In this document: positions 35,737 to 46,369 of the stretch, one piece after another | How the letters are laid out: each line of letters opens with the position of its first letter | Position numbering within the stretch: the first letter of the stretch is position 1 | DNA from: Blastocystis hominis | Taxonomy: Eukaryota > Sar > Bigyra > Opalinata > Blastocystidae | DNA length: 64,000 nt | Direction of reading: 5' to 3' | NCBI RefSeq assembly: GCF_000151665.1 | Contig: NW_013171860.1 | Span: 622,138-686,137 of the forward strand | Translations under genes and position numbers: made by a program | The notes under the pieces: model-generated | Database searches by the model: none | The model's input: the letters and a program-made list of their open reading frames with translations, nothing else | What the model was told of the DNA's origin: nothing

Positions 35737-38235
35737 ATGGTGAAAGACCAGAAAAAGGTGAATGTACGCCTATTTCTCATGGATAAAGCAATAGGAAAAG
35801 GAGGCGAAAGCCGGAGGTGCCGCTCCAAAGGAAAATGGGAAGAGCTCTGCCGTGAATAAAAAGGGAAAAGTAGTGCAGTGTGTCTGGGAGTGACGTATAG
35901 ATCATGGTTGAGTGTAAGTTTGGTTCCAAGTGCACAAAGGGGGCAAAATGCCGCTTTTTGCACAGCAAAGTAGGTGGAATGTGCATCTGGAGTGATGAGC
36001 TAGAAGACGGAGAAGAAGGAGATGACCAAGCAGGAAGCCAAGCAAGAACAGAAGAAAATGAAACTGGAGAAGAAGATGAGAAAACCCGACGGAGAGCTGG
36101 TTTTTAAAGTAGCAGGAGCGAATTCCGGGATGAGTTGTAGGCGAAGGAGATTTGGAACCGCTTGCGTCTAACGGACATCCCCAAGGAGGAAAGAGAAGTA
36201 TTGGTTCTGAAGCTCATGAAGCTGCTCTCTGGAAAGATCGTGGACATTTGCCTGAAGCACGATGGAAGCCGTATCATCCAGTCATTGTACAAGTACGGAA
36301 CTCCCGAGCAGCGCAGCTCCATCACAAAAGTACTTATTTGTATCCTCTTTGATGATTAGGAACTGCTTCGCTCTGTGGTTACGATCAGCAAAACGAAGCA
36401 CGGCCACTTCTTAGTGGAGTCCATGCTGCGCTACAGCTCGAAGGAGGACGTCAACGCGTTCTTAGAGGCGATCAACGGCAAGCTGCAGTCGATGTGCACT
36501 CACCAGATGGCCTCCGTGGGCGTTTTCTGCCTCATTGACTTGTAGCATGTGATTGAATACTTGTACGAGCATGTCTTGACGGCTCGGCAGAGTTTCCTGC
36601 TGTTCGAAGAGCTGTACCACCGCCAGTACGTGAATTTGAAGGACACGGAAAGCAAGACGGCGAAGGACATCATCGAGAAGAATATGCTGCTGAAGGAGAA
36701 AATCTACGCGAACCTGCTCGTGGTGATCTCGAAGCTGGTTGGCCTCCGTCCTGATCGTAATCCGTAGGTCAGCAAAGCGATGCTGGATAACTCGTATGCT
36801 CATAAGATTCTTTATGACTACATCACAATCGCGGATCCTCGCCGCATTATGATGCTGATGAACCAGGTGGACACGGCGTTCCCCGCGCTTTCGACGACCG
36901 CTTGGGGCGCTCGTTTCATCGTGGAGGGTCTGAACTATTGCAACAACAAGGTGCTGGTTAGCGCTGGAGCTGAGATGTAGAACAAGCGAAAGATCGTTCA
37001 CTCGTATAAGACGATCATGGTGGACACGGCGATCCATATCTTCGGGTAGAAATAGAAAGGCCATGTGATGTGTAGATATGAAGTGATTATCAAGCTGCTC
37101 TATTCTGTGGATGATCTGGTGATGTTGAACTCGATCTTTACCGAACTGAAGGCTGGATTCAGTCGAATGCTGCATTCTTCTTTTGTAGAGAGTTTCGAAG
37201 GTGGGTCATGTGTAGGGTTGCCGTGTGTTGTTGGCTGTGCTTTGTCCCAGTATTGGTGCGAGAACGAGCTAATCCCTAGAGAACCACACGTATTTCAATG
37301 AGATGGGTCTGTTCGAAGTGCCCACGTTCACGATCATGAACGAGAAGGGCGAGAAGGAAGAAGTGAAAACTGCTAAGCGAGACTATTCGAAGCGAGTTGA
37401 AGAATTGCAGAAGCATATGTTGCTAAGCGTGGGATCGAGGGATCGAGGTGAAGTGTAGAGCGCGATTCTTGCTGAGTTGCCAGTGCTGATTACGGATAAC
37501 AACGCGGTGAACGTGATTCTGGAATGTAGGAAAGGGATTGTGCGGTGAGGTGTAGACTTGATGTTCTGCGATGAAGAGAAGCGCAAAGAGCTGCTTAAGG
37601 CAATTTGTGAGGTCGTGAAGAAAACGCTGGAGGACCCCACGCGTCCTCTCTCAGCTGATTTGAGCGAAGCGGAGCCCGTGCCTCAGGCAAAGGAGGAAGT
37701 TATGGAGGAAGAAGAAGAAGAGGAGGAGGAGGGTGAAGAAGAAGAAGAGCAGGGTGAAGAAGAAGAGAAGGTAGAAGAGCAGGAAGAGGGTGAAGAGAAC
37801 GAGGAAGAAGGAGAAGAAGAGAACGAGGAAGAAGAAGAAGAAGGAGAGAACGAGGAAGAGGCAGAGGCAGAGGCGGAGGAAAATCCGATGGAAGAAGAAG
37901 AGGCAGAGCCGGAGCCGGAGATGACGTACGGCGAAGTGTGGAAGAGCCAGGCCTGGACAGTCTTCTGGAAGCGTTTGATTGCCGCTCTTGACAACTCGGA
38001 GAGCAGCGATTTGCTCGAAAAGGAAATCATTACCCCCTTGAAGAGTTCCTTCTTGCCGCTCCTCGAGAGATACCCGGAGTCTCTCTTCCTCGCTCGCAAG
38101 CTTCTGAAGACGAAGAATGCTTCGCAGCAGATGAAGCAAGTGCTGAAGCCGAACCAGTCAGCTCTCTCTAAACTGTTTGCCTCGGGAGATTACAAGGGCT
38201 ATGACGATGTGATGCAGATGTTGAAAGCAAAGTAA
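35737..38235 (+). CDS. PUM3/Puf6-like Pumilio-repeat protein with an N-terminal CCCH finger
   Basis: A nucleolar-type RNA/DNA-binding protein of ribosome biogenesis. The first exons are Lys-rich (MVKDQKK, EKEAKAGG). Splicing a 31-nt intron (ending just before 35901) exposes VECKFGSKCTKGAKCRFLH, a C-x5-C-x5-C-x3-H zinc finger. Then come EIWNRLRLTDIPKEEREVLV, GKIVDICLKHDGSRIIQSLY, KYGTPEQRSSITK, KTKHGHFLVESMLRY, VIEYLYEHVLTARQSF and YAHKILYDYI, which match PUM3/Puf6 repeats. A CPL-like region with an acidic E-rich insert (37690-37920) follows, ending SKLFASGDYKGYDDVMQMLK. At least ten introns are 24-41 nt, mostly 30 nt. TAA at 38233-38235. Confidence 0.78.
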
Positions 38236-38248
38236 GTTGTTTAGGATC

Positions 38249-38256
38249 TGTTTGTT
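38249..38256 (+). terminator. TGTTTGTT 3'-end motif of the PUM3-like gene
   Basis: The octamer, followed by TCCAC, lies 13 nt after the TAA. Confidence 0.65.
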
Positions 38257-38337
38257 TCCACACCAAATAAGCTTTTGGATCTCTCTTTGCACATAGCGGT
38301 CTATTTATATACTCAAGCAGTGGAATGCTTTCAACGA

Positions 38338-38420
38338 GCACGTTTGCCCGAGTGGTCTAAGGGGGTGGATTCAAGTCCCACTGTACGGAGTACTCGTGGG
38401 TTCAAATCCCACAGCGTGCA
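38338..38420 (+). tRNA. tRNA-Leu(CAA): tRNA-Leu (anticodon CAA)
   Basis: A class II tRNA of 83 nt. The acceptor stem GCACGTT pairs with AGCGTGC (one G-T pair) and the discriminator is A. The D arm is GCCCGAGTGGTCTAAGG. The anticodon loop TTCAAGT gives CAA, with one A-C mismatch closing the stem. A long variable arm and T arm GTGGGTTCAAATCCCAC follow. No intron. A run of T follows as the Pol III terminator. Confidence 0.9.
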
Positions 38421-38509
38421 TTTTTATTCCTCGATCAAACCTCAAAAAACCATTCTGTAGTTTGAAGTATGCTTTTTTTACCTCGCAGCAGTTATCAATA
38501 GGAAGCAGT

Positions 38510-40092
38510 ATGTCGCTTTCTGAAGGTTATCAGTTCTTCCTCTATCTAAACGATGGGTCGAGACGTTACGGATACGCATTGAAGAATGGGTTATTTTGAG
38601 ATTGTTAATTTGATGTTTTTAGCGAGATCAAGCTACAGAGGAAGCATTACCCAATTTCGGACTTAGTTGGACATCGCTATGGAACCGTATTCGAAGTCCA
38701 AGGAAAGCACCTCGTTCCGGTCAATGAGCCTCTCATTCCTGTGGATGTTGCTGATGGTATGCCCATAATTCGGAGATTGACTTGTAGTGGACGTCAACGA
38801 CGAGAACGATAACCGGGAACTGGTGGATGACATAAAACACCAAACTCTGCAACAAGAAGATATCGAAAGAATGCGCAAAGAAGGAGTAAGCGGCCACGCC
38901 ATTCTGCAGGAGTTGGCTTCGAGCAGTGTCACGTTTGACGGCAAGACGGATTTCTCGAAGAAGAAATACCTGAAAAAGAAGTCCGAGAAGTACATTCTGC
39001 GCTGCATGCTCGTCGAAGCGAACGCGCAGACGGTGTGTGAGCAGCAGTACATGAAGAACCCAGTGAAGCTGAAGTAGGTTCGCGAGGCCGCTGGGACGTA
39101 GCTATCTGCGCTTCGACACGCTGGCCTACATGCTCTCCCTGGCGAACATCCACCCCGGCCAGAAGGTGATGGTGTTCGACGACTGCATGGGCATCGTGGT
39201 GGGGAGCATCATGGAGCGACTGGGCGGGTACGGGCTGGTCTTCGCGGTGAACAACCACGACAACCGGATTCCGTGCTATGACTGCGTGAATCGGCTGAAC
39301 TTCAATGTGGTGTGCGATCAGAACGACTATCAAATCGACAAGGAGAACAAGTACGAAGAGCCTTCCTTCGCCCCGGAGCCGCGCGACCTCACGCTCGCCG
39401 ACTACACCGCCAACATTCGCAACACGCTTCTCATCTGGCACCTCTCCGATCTCCTGCAGATCCGTCCCATCGACCACGCCTCCCAGCCCGTTCGGGACGA
39501 TTCCCCGCTTCCTCTCCCGCTGCCGCTCCCCGCGCCGCGCACCATCCATCTCCCCACCAAGATGTTCCACACCCGAACCGATCTTCCCATGGTCCACAAG
39601 GACGGCACCGCGCTCCGCGACGCTGAGCTCATCGCCATCTATAAAAAGCGGCTGGACCGTCTCTTGCGGGAGCGCTGGCAGCCAACGCTGGACGAGCAGC
39701 GCGAAATGCTTCGCCGAGGCGTGAACAGCCTCGTGGTGGCCTCGAACAACCCGCTGGAAGAAGTGCCGCTGTTGTTGCCGTATCTGCAGCCTTCGGGCGT
39801 TCTCGTCGTTTACTCGCAGTACCAAGCCCTCCTGGCCGAGCTATTCGCCGGACTCAAACGAAGCGGACAGTGGGTGGATATTTCGATGAGTGAGAACTTT
39901 ATGCGTAAATACCAGGTGCTTCCGATGCGGACGCACCCGTACATGAATATGTTTAACAACAGTGGGTTTGTTCTGACAGCAACGCGCGTGTTGAATCCAA
40001 ATAGTCCGATGGAGTCAAAGGACATGGCGGGCATCCGCACAGGAGCCACGATGGCTTCAACCTTGCGAAGGAAGAAATTGAAGTTAATGTGA
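38510..40092 (+). CDS. TRM6: tRNA m1A58 methyltransferase non-catalytic subunit TRM6
   Basis: Partner of TRM61 in methylating adenine 58 of tRNAs, including initiator tRNA. Start MSLSEGYQFFLYLNDGSRRY, then HRYGTVFEVQGKHLVPV, NRELVDDIKHQTLQQEDIER, MRKEGVSGHAILQEL, FDGKTDFSKKKYLKKKSEKY, LRFDTLAYMLSLANIHPGQK and GIVVGSIMERLGGYGLVFAV. These are the blocks NR.LVDD.., T.F..KKY..KK and YDTL..ML...I..G of the Gcd10/TRM6 family. Three introns (33, 31, 28 nt) leave exactly 496 residues. It sits between two tRNA genes, probably by chance. TGA at 40090-40092. Confidence 0.93.
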
Positions 40093-40121
40093 TATGCTAT
40101 ACTCTTTGTTGGAAAACAGGT

Positions 40122-40194
40122 GCCTCAATAGCTCAGTCGGTAGAGCACTCGCTTAGTAAGCGAAAGGTCAGGAGTTCGATCCTCCTTTGAGGCT
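40122..40194 (+). tRNA. tRNA-Thr(AGT): tRNA-Thr (anticodon AGT)
   Basis: 73 nt. The acceptor GCCTCAA pairs with TTGAGGC, discriminator T. The D arm is GCTCAGTCGGTAGAGC. Anticodon stem-loop CTCGC-TTAGTAA-GCGAA gives AGT. T arm AGGAGTTCGATCCTCCT. All stems pair. No intron. Followed by TTTTT. Confidence 0.95.
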
Positions 40195-40264
40195 TTTTGT
40201 TTTACAATTCTCATCTCGGGCAATTCATAATTTAACAATCCATTTGTGAGTGTGATTCGCTTTT

Positions 40265-41734
40265 ATGGAAGATTCTGTTCTTTCTATTGATTTTGGGACT
40301 AGTTATACGGTTTGTTGCTTTTATAGAACAGGCAACTGTGAATTCTGTTCTACCGACAATGGGCAGCATACAATACCATCTATTATCAGCTTTGACCCGG
40401 ATGTTAGTTATGGAATTGATGATGGAAAGAGTGTCTTACATCATTTGAAAATGTTAATTGGAGAAAACTTTGAATCCTTAAATAATAGCGATGTAGATCA
40501 AAAAATATTTGGCATGGCTTTGGTTGAAAAGGAAGATGGAATCGAGGTTATAAACGGTGATAAGTCTTATAGTGTTCCATATCTTATAACTGGATTCATC
40601 CAATGTATCAAGGAGGATGGAGAGAAACAAGCCGGACGTGATTTCAAAGATGTCGTCATTACCGTTCCTGCCCGATTTACTCAAAGACAGCGATCTATAT
40701 ATATAAAAGCAGTTGAAAAAGCCGGTTTGAGAGTTGTAAAGTTGATCAATGAGCCGACTGCAGCAGTATTTGAGCTCCTTTCGAAGTATGAGAGTATAAG
40801 GAATGATGTAGTTTTGGTTTATGACCTGGGAGGAGGTACCTTTGATTGCAGTTTGGTTCAAGTGGAAGATGCCAAAACTATTACTGTTTTGTTTAGTGAT
40901 GGTTCAAATGAGATTGGTTGTGAGAGATTTGATGAATTAGTGTTGGAATATATAATTAAAGAGATCGAAAAAAAGGGATTGAAGTGTAAGGACCGTGCAA
41001 AATGTCGACGGAGTTATAGCAGTGTACTTAAAGATATCAGGAATGCAAAAGAATCGATTTCTAAACGTTCTGTTGATATTGATGTGAGCAAGATCATTTC
41101 CGGCTGTCCGGAGTTTCAAGTTACGATTACAGAAACTGTCTTATATGGAATTCTCGAACCTAAAATCAAAGAAACTTTGAAAATCGTGGATAACATGCTT
41201 GCTAAAGTAAAGATGGAGAAATCAGCGATTGGTTACGTTGCTCTGATTGGTGGAGGAAGTCTTCTGCCCATTGTGAAAAAGTGCGTTACTTCGAGCTTTC
41301 AAGAAAGCAGAGTAATCGATACGGCCAATCCGAAGGAAATCGTGGCAAAGGGCGCTCTGAAGAGCTACCTCCAGCACGATATCACCATCAAAAGTGTAAC
41401 ATATTATAACTACAGCTTGGAGCTGTACAATGGAAAGTGCTACACGATCATTCCGAGAGGGACGCCCATCCCGATGGACAAGCCGCTACGGAAGAGGTTC
41501 ATGCCCGAGCGTTCTGGACAGGTGAAAGTGGAGACAGCGTTCTATCAAGGGTTGAGCGATAATAGTAGTGAGAATCAGCTTGTGAAAAAAATCGAATTTG
41601 ATATTTCGAAGTTAAAGGGCTCGAAATATTTCTATATTGAGTTATATGTGGATGGAAGAGACATGATTAGTATAAAAGCCTATGAGAATGAACCAGGTGA
41701 TATTTTGTATGAGAATGAAGTTAGCATACCATAA
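40265..41734 (+). CDS. Divergent Hsp70-family ATPase, intronless
   Basis: An Hsp70-fold chaperone/ATPase of 489 residues in one exon. The nucleotide-binding domain shows LSIDFGTSYTVCCFY (phosphate 1), VVITVPARFTQRQR, AGLRVVKLINEPTAAVFELL, LVYDLGGGTFDCSLVQV (phosphate 2) and YVALIGGGSLLPIVKKCV (adenosine motif). A short substrate-binding-like beta region follows (RGTPIPMDKPLRKRF onward) and the helical lid is missing. The usual length is about 640, so the C-terminal third is reduced. The gene has no introns, is clearly more AT-rich than its neighbours and lacks the DnaK/HSPA signature wording. Lateral acquisition or a fast-evolving paralogue are both possible. TAA at 41732-41734. Confidence 0.88.
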   Translation: MEDSVLSIDFGTSYTVCCFYRTGNCEFCSTDNGQHTIPSIISFDPDVSYGIDDGKSVLHHLKMLIGENFESLNNSDVDQKIFGMALVEKEDGIEVINGDKSYSVPYLITGFIQCIKEDGEKQAGRDFKDVVITVPARFTQRQRSIYIKAVEKAGLRVVKLINEPTAAVFELLSKYESIRNDVVLVYDLGGGTFDCSLVQVEDAKTITVLFSDGSNEIGCERFDELVLEYIIKEIEKKGLKCKDRAKCRRSYSSVLKDIRNAKESISKRSVDIDVSKIISGCPEFQVTITETVLYGILEPKIKETLKIVDNMLAKVKMEKSAIGYVALIGGGSLLPIVKKCVTSSFQESRVIDTANPKEIVAKGALKSYLQHDITIKSVTYYNYSLELYNGKCYTIIPRGTPIPMDKPLRKRFMPERSGQVKVETAFYQGLSDNSSENQLVKKIEFDISKLKGSKYFYIELYVDGRDMISIKAYENEPGDILYENEVSIP

Positions 41735-41740
41735 TTTTGT

Positions 41741-41748
41741 TGTTTGTT
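41741..41748 (+). terminator. TGTTTGTT 3'-end motif of the Hsp70-like gene
   Basis: It lies 6 nt after the Hsp70 TAA and 4 nt before the next gene's ATG (41753). The whole intergenic spacer is 18 nt. Confidence 0.65.
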
Positions 41749-41752
41749 GTAG

Positions 41753-43641
41753 ATGTATGTTATTTTGAAGGCAACTGATGGGCCATACACAGGGAAAAGC
41801 AAACAAATACTCCTTACGGCTCCTAATTATCAGTGCCTTTTTGGACGTACTGTTCCAGATAGTAGATATTGATTTGTTGAGTGACTGTGATAGCTGAGTT
41901 TTTGCTGGACCAAGATCCTGAAATAAGCGGACATCACGCTACATTTCTTTGGGATTTGCAGGAAGATTGCCTAAAGATTCGTGATGAGGGTAGCTTTAAC
42001 GGCACCGCCCTAAATTTTAAAATGTTGAAAAAGGGCGTGCTCTACCCCGTAAAGAGTGGTAGCAGTCTATTTGCTGGAAAATCAAAGTTTATTATAACAA
42101 TCCGCGATCAAGAAACCGACAACTCCAAAGATGGTCCGAATGACAAGGAAGCGACTTGTATCGTCAAAGACTGCTACTGTCCGATCTGCTTCAAAGACCT
42201 GAGTCGCATGTCCGAGATCGGTCGCACGCAGCATGTCAACCATTGCATCCCCGAACCCTCGCGCACTCCTTCCCGCAGCGACGCGTTGTCCAAAGCGTCT
42301 TCCCTTCTCCGCCACCCTGACTACGAGTACCTTTTCCTTTCCTTTCCTCTCTCCCCCAGCTCCCTGTCTGTCGACGCGCTCCATTCCCTCAAGAAGCGTA
42401 TGGAGGACATCCGAGCCAAACTCGAAGTTTTTCTCTCCTTCTCTCCCTTCATTTCCTCGTAGCTCGACTACCAAGCCCTCCAAGCCGTCTATTACCGAAA
42501 ACGCGCGGCAAACATGCTTTCCCGCCCCTCTCCTCCCCCCGCCAATCCGGTCAACCCGGTCAATCTCGCAGAGCGCTCCAGAATCGCGGGGCAGATTTTC
42601 TCGCAGGACATGTGTGTCGTCGCGCACGGAACCGCGCCTTCGGGGTTGCAGGCGCAGCTGACCGGGGGTTTCTGCACGTACAGTGATTCATTGTAGCCAT
42701 CCCGGACGCATCGCAGATGGATTTCACCGCGGGGATGCGCGGTTCGGTGAATCAGGGAAACGGGGTACCGCGCGCACAGCAGGAGAATCCCGCGGTTTTC
42801 AGCGAGGAGAGTGACGATAGTTTGGTGGAGAATGAAACGCCCAGCAAGATTCGGCGCGTCACAATGCCGGCACAATCGCGGGGAATCGCTCATGTGACGC
42901 CGCGACGCTCGAGTATTGTGGTCTCGCCGTCCAAATCGGCGGTGAAATCGACAGCATTAGCCACTCCTTCATCGCAGACATCGCAGACATCGCAGACATC
43001 GCAGACATCGCAGACATTAGCGACATCACAACCTTCACGACTCTCTGCACAGGAGCGACTGCAGAGGCTGCAGTTTTATATGAAACAAATTCCGAAGGGA
43101 TTGGAAGCCATCCCGGAGAGCGAGATTCAGACACATGTGAAATCACTCCTGAGCCAGACGGTTCAGGAGATCAAAGAAACGCAGGAAAGCCTGAGCGACC
43201 AGCTGATGACAGCAGATCCATCGCGCCGCGAACTCATTGATTTCCTCCTGGTCGTCACGAACGACATTATTGCAGAATTGGAGACAATCCGGCCTGCTGA
43301 GAATCGGAGGATGAGCTTAAGGGAGGAATCGATGAGAACTCCCGTGAAATCGCCTAGGCGTGCAGTTTCGATGGCAGTCGGCAAGAAGCCGGTGAGCAGC
43401 AGCAAGGAAGACAGATCCGATGCTTCGCAGCAAGTTCTGCAGGCAATCGAGAAAAATCCGACCTTGTCCTATGAAGTTCGAGCCAAGCAGATAATATTAT
43501 TTGACCGCGTGGTGTCCTGTGTTCAAAGCTACTGAAATTGGTGAATTGTAGGTTCGAAAGTGTTTTCCCACCATTGATGCCGAAACGATCGCTTCCGTAC
43601 TGGATAAGGAAGGAGTTCGCTACGTGCGATCCAAGAACTGA
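41753..43641 (+). CDS. FHA-domain protein with a UBZ-like zinc finger
   Basis: Residues about 1-110 form an FHA phosphothreonine-binding domain: MYVILKATDGPYTGKSKQIL, CLFGRTVPD, DPEISGHHATFLWD, IRDEGSFNGT. A C2HC finger CPICFKDLSRMSEIG..HVNHC, of the Rad18/SLX4 UBZ4 type, follows at about residue 140. Next are a Ser/Pro-rich linker with SQT repeats encoded at 42973-43020, a helical region LQFYMKQIPKGLEAIPES and a C-terminal stretch. The FHA plus UBZ combination suggests DNA-damage or ubiquitin-linked signalling in the nucleus, by inference. Introns: 32 nt, 36 nt, 29 nt and a last one of 40 or 43 nt; both choices keep the frame. Product about 582 residues. TGA at 43639-43641. Confidence 0.62.
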
Positions 43642-43671
43642 AGTTGTGTTTTCATTTTCCATTTTTGTTTT

Positions 43672-43679
43672 TGTTTGTT
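43672..43679 (+). terminator. TGTTTGTT 3'-end motif of the FHA gene
   Basis: The octamer, followed by AGCAC, is 31 nt after the TGA in a T-rich run. Confidence 0.6.
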
Positions 43680-43830
43680 AGCACAATGATAAAGATGAAT
43701 GAATTACTACGACTTCCGCGGTTATTTCCTCTCTTTCTGTTTGAATTCAAGAAGCTTTCAGATACATTTGAGGGTACTCATTTTTCAAGATCGTAATAAC
43801 GTTTAGTTTTTTGCTACTCACTAACGAATA

Positions 43831-44786
43831 ATGGAAGCTGTTCCTGTCGAAAACCAGGTACCCGCCCAAACTGTAAGAGCAGGGATGCCTAATCAGCCTG
43901 CGTGAGTAAAGGGTGGAAAAGGCTTATTCCTAGTGCTTTCGCATCAGTGTCTGCTCCCGCAATCCCCGCGAACACAATTGTATCTGTACCGGCGCAGATG
44001 CATTCGGGAGTGCAGGGACTCTCGATTCCCACGAACCTGAGCAGAGTAACATTGTTGTTATCCCTGTTCATTTTAAGGATCCAAAGATTGCACGCGCACC
44101 CACAACGCAGGAAGAGGAAGAAGAAGAAGACGAATACCAGGAGGAGGTCGGTGATGAGGAGGAGGAATGGCATTCTGAGGAAGAAGTCCCTGTCTGCGTT
44201 TTTCGGCTTCTTCACTCCTAGAAACAGCGAAAACGCAGCCGAAAATCCGCGATGGAGGACAGCGAAGATGATGACTACGGCCGCATCAAGCGTCGAAAGC
44301 CTCTCATCGAGAAGAAGCCGGCGCGCCGCAGCGTTCCGTTGAACGAATCGGCCGGCATGAAAGCCCTCCGCGCGTACACGTCTGCGTTGAAGCTAGGGTA
44401 GCGTCGAATGGCTCGAAATGTTGTGCAGGCCGCGCTGCTTCCGCAATTTGAATAAAATCAGCAACGCCAAGGACCGCGAGGCCGAGCTCATCGCGCGCCT
44501 GCACAGCTACGACCGCGTGTGGGCGGGGGAGTATCCGAGCGAGGCGGAAATCGCGCAGGCGCGCGAGGAAACGCGGAGAAAGAAGGCAGAGAAGGCGCGC
44601 GAGTTCATCATCGATGAAGAGCCGGGGGTGCGAACGACGCGGAAGGCGGCTCAGAAAGCGCGCGATTTCGTAAAGACGCTGGGAAACGAAGCGGAAGGAG
44701 AGGGAGAAGACGAGATGGTGGAGGATGAAGATGTGGAGGCGCCGTTGGAGGAGGAGGAAGAAGAAGAATCGAGAGATGAGGAGTAA
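43831..44786 (+). CDS. Acidic/basic hypothetical protein, probably nuclear
   Basis: No family recognised. Four introns (32, 32, 36 and 31 nt) leave exactly 274 residues. The N-terminal 60 residues are Ala/Pro/Val-rich. An acidic tract (EEEEEEDEYQEEVGDEEEEW) follows, then a basic patch KQRKRSRKSAMEDSEDDDYG that looks like a nuclear localisation signal. A helical block LRAYTSALKLG next to REAELIARLHSYDRVW weakly resembles a SAP motif. The C-terminus is again acidic. A chromatin or RNA-linked role would be inference. TAA at 44784-44786. Confidence 0.6.
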
Positions 44787-44848
44787 GAAGAAAATGGAAC
44801 GAATCGAGAACCTTTTCGATATCTTTTGTAGTGTCATTGCTTGTGCAA

Positions 44849-44856
44849 TGTTTGTT
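44849..44856 (+). terminator. TGTTTGTT 3'-end motif of the acidic hypothetical gene
   Basis: The octamer, followed by AGAA, is 62 nt after the stop and 26 nt before the next ATG. TG lies exactly 5 nt upstream. Confidence 0.6.
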
Positions 44857-44882
44857 AGAATTTGTTTGTTTGTGGATTTGGA

Positions 44883-46162
44883 ATGCAAATGGAAGCGAAC
44901 GTAGTGGACACGGGGAGTTCCTCGTGCACGATATCGATTATGCTAACGTTTAATGCGGTACTTAATCTTTGCTTTCCGCTTTCGTTCCTATGGATTTGCT
45001 TCCAGAGACTAAAGTTCAAGCTGAGCTATCCGGGGGCGCTATGGATTTTTGTACGCCTCGCTTCTTCGATTTCGATGTGTAGTGCAACTGCATTCTAGCT
45101 GTCACTTTGTTTTTTGTCATGGTCGGCTTCACGTTCCGAAACTTTCGAAATAACGTCGTATGGAAGTACGCTTCGATCCTCACTTTCATCTAGGCGGATC
45201 TCCGCGATTAATACATTCTCGTTCCTCCTTTTGCTTGGATTGCAGCTCTCTCTCATGATTATGGGGAGTGTCAAGTTTGCAGCGTGGAGTCATCAGCCCG
45301 TCCACGCTTTCCACAGCGTGTATCTCGTCTATTTCATTCTGAACTGGTGCTCCTTCGCCGCTATCGTCATCGTCACCTCCATCTGCATCCTCGTCGAGCG
45401 CCATCAGCGCCATCGCTCCCTCGCCCTTCTTTCTGACCCTTCTGCTTCTTCCTCCTCTTCCTCCTCCTCCTCCTGCTGTTGTTCTTCCTGCTGCGATTGC
45501 TGCTGTCCCTGCTGTCCTTGCTGTCCTTGCTGCGGGTCCAGCGGCCCAAACAGCGGCGACGTCGCCGGCAGTCCGCAGCGGGAATGCTGCGGCCGCTGCC
45601 ATCGCTGCTGTTTGGGCCGCGAGCTCGACACGCAGCGCCAGCGCATCAACAACTCGTGCTGCTGCGATGGGTGCTGTCCGTGCTGCATCGACTGCTGCAT
45701 CGACTGCTGCGGCGAGCAGGCCGTGGCGCTCCCGGAGAATCTCGCCGACAGCGACGTCGTCCTCGTGGCGCCCAACCACCGCGTGATTTACGCGCCCGAC
45801 CCCGACGCTCCCGTCACGCTCTCCAACGACCAGCCCGTGCCCATCGCCGAGCTCGCCGGCGTCGGGAGCGCCGACCGCCATTTTGTGTACCAGCAAGACC
45901 AGAGGATATGACTCCTAGACCTGCGGTCTTCTACTCGGACGTGGCGGCGACGACGGTAGCGCTGCGCGCGGATGCTGACGTGTAGCCCAATTCCAAGACC
46001 CCGCTGTACCTTGTCCCCTCGGACATCCCCAACCAGCAGACCCTGTTCGCGTCGACGATGGCGCCGGTCGTTCCCTTGAACCAGGTGAACACCGCCAATC
46101 CGTCGCTTCCCTACGTTATGATTGATGGGGTTCGCTACGTCATGCGACAACCCACGAACTGA
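44883..46162 (+). CDS. Four-helix membrane protein with a very Cys-rich tail
   Basis: No family recognised. Four introns (32, 28, 32, 30 nt) leave exactly 385 residues. Hydrophobic segments: ISIMLTFNAVLNLCFPLSFL, NCILAVTLFFVMVGF, INTFSFLLLLGLQLSLMIMG and SVYLVYFILNWCSFAAIVIV. The cytosolic or lumenal tail then starts with a Ser run and contains about 40 cysteines in CC, CCC and CPCCPCC clusters over roughly 110 residues (about 45464-45720), ending in a Pro/Val-rich segment. Such CC clusters are usual for heavily palmitoylated or metal-binding tails. The long trinucleotide-rich coding stretch could vary in length. TGA at 46160-46162. Confidence 0.6.
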
Positions 46163-46270
46163 AGAGCTGACGATCGTATCGCTTCGAATTGCAAGGAACT
46201 GTTGTGGCTGTAGCAGTAGCAGTAGCAATAGTAGTAAATCAATAAATCAATTAATAATACTGTTGGTTGA

Positions 46271-46278
46271 AACAAACA
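46271..46278 (-). terminator. TGTTTGTT 3'-end motif of the TenA-ThiD gene
   Basis: The minus-strand octamer lies about 92 nt after the TAA. Next to it, TGTTGGTTG on the plus strand may serve the convergent Cys-rich gene. Confidence 0.55.
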
Positions 46279-46369
46279 AACTCTGAGACAGCATTGAAGT
46301 GTACTTACAACAACACATACATCATTATAACCCTCAAGTACTCCTCCACCAATAACATCCATATTATCG

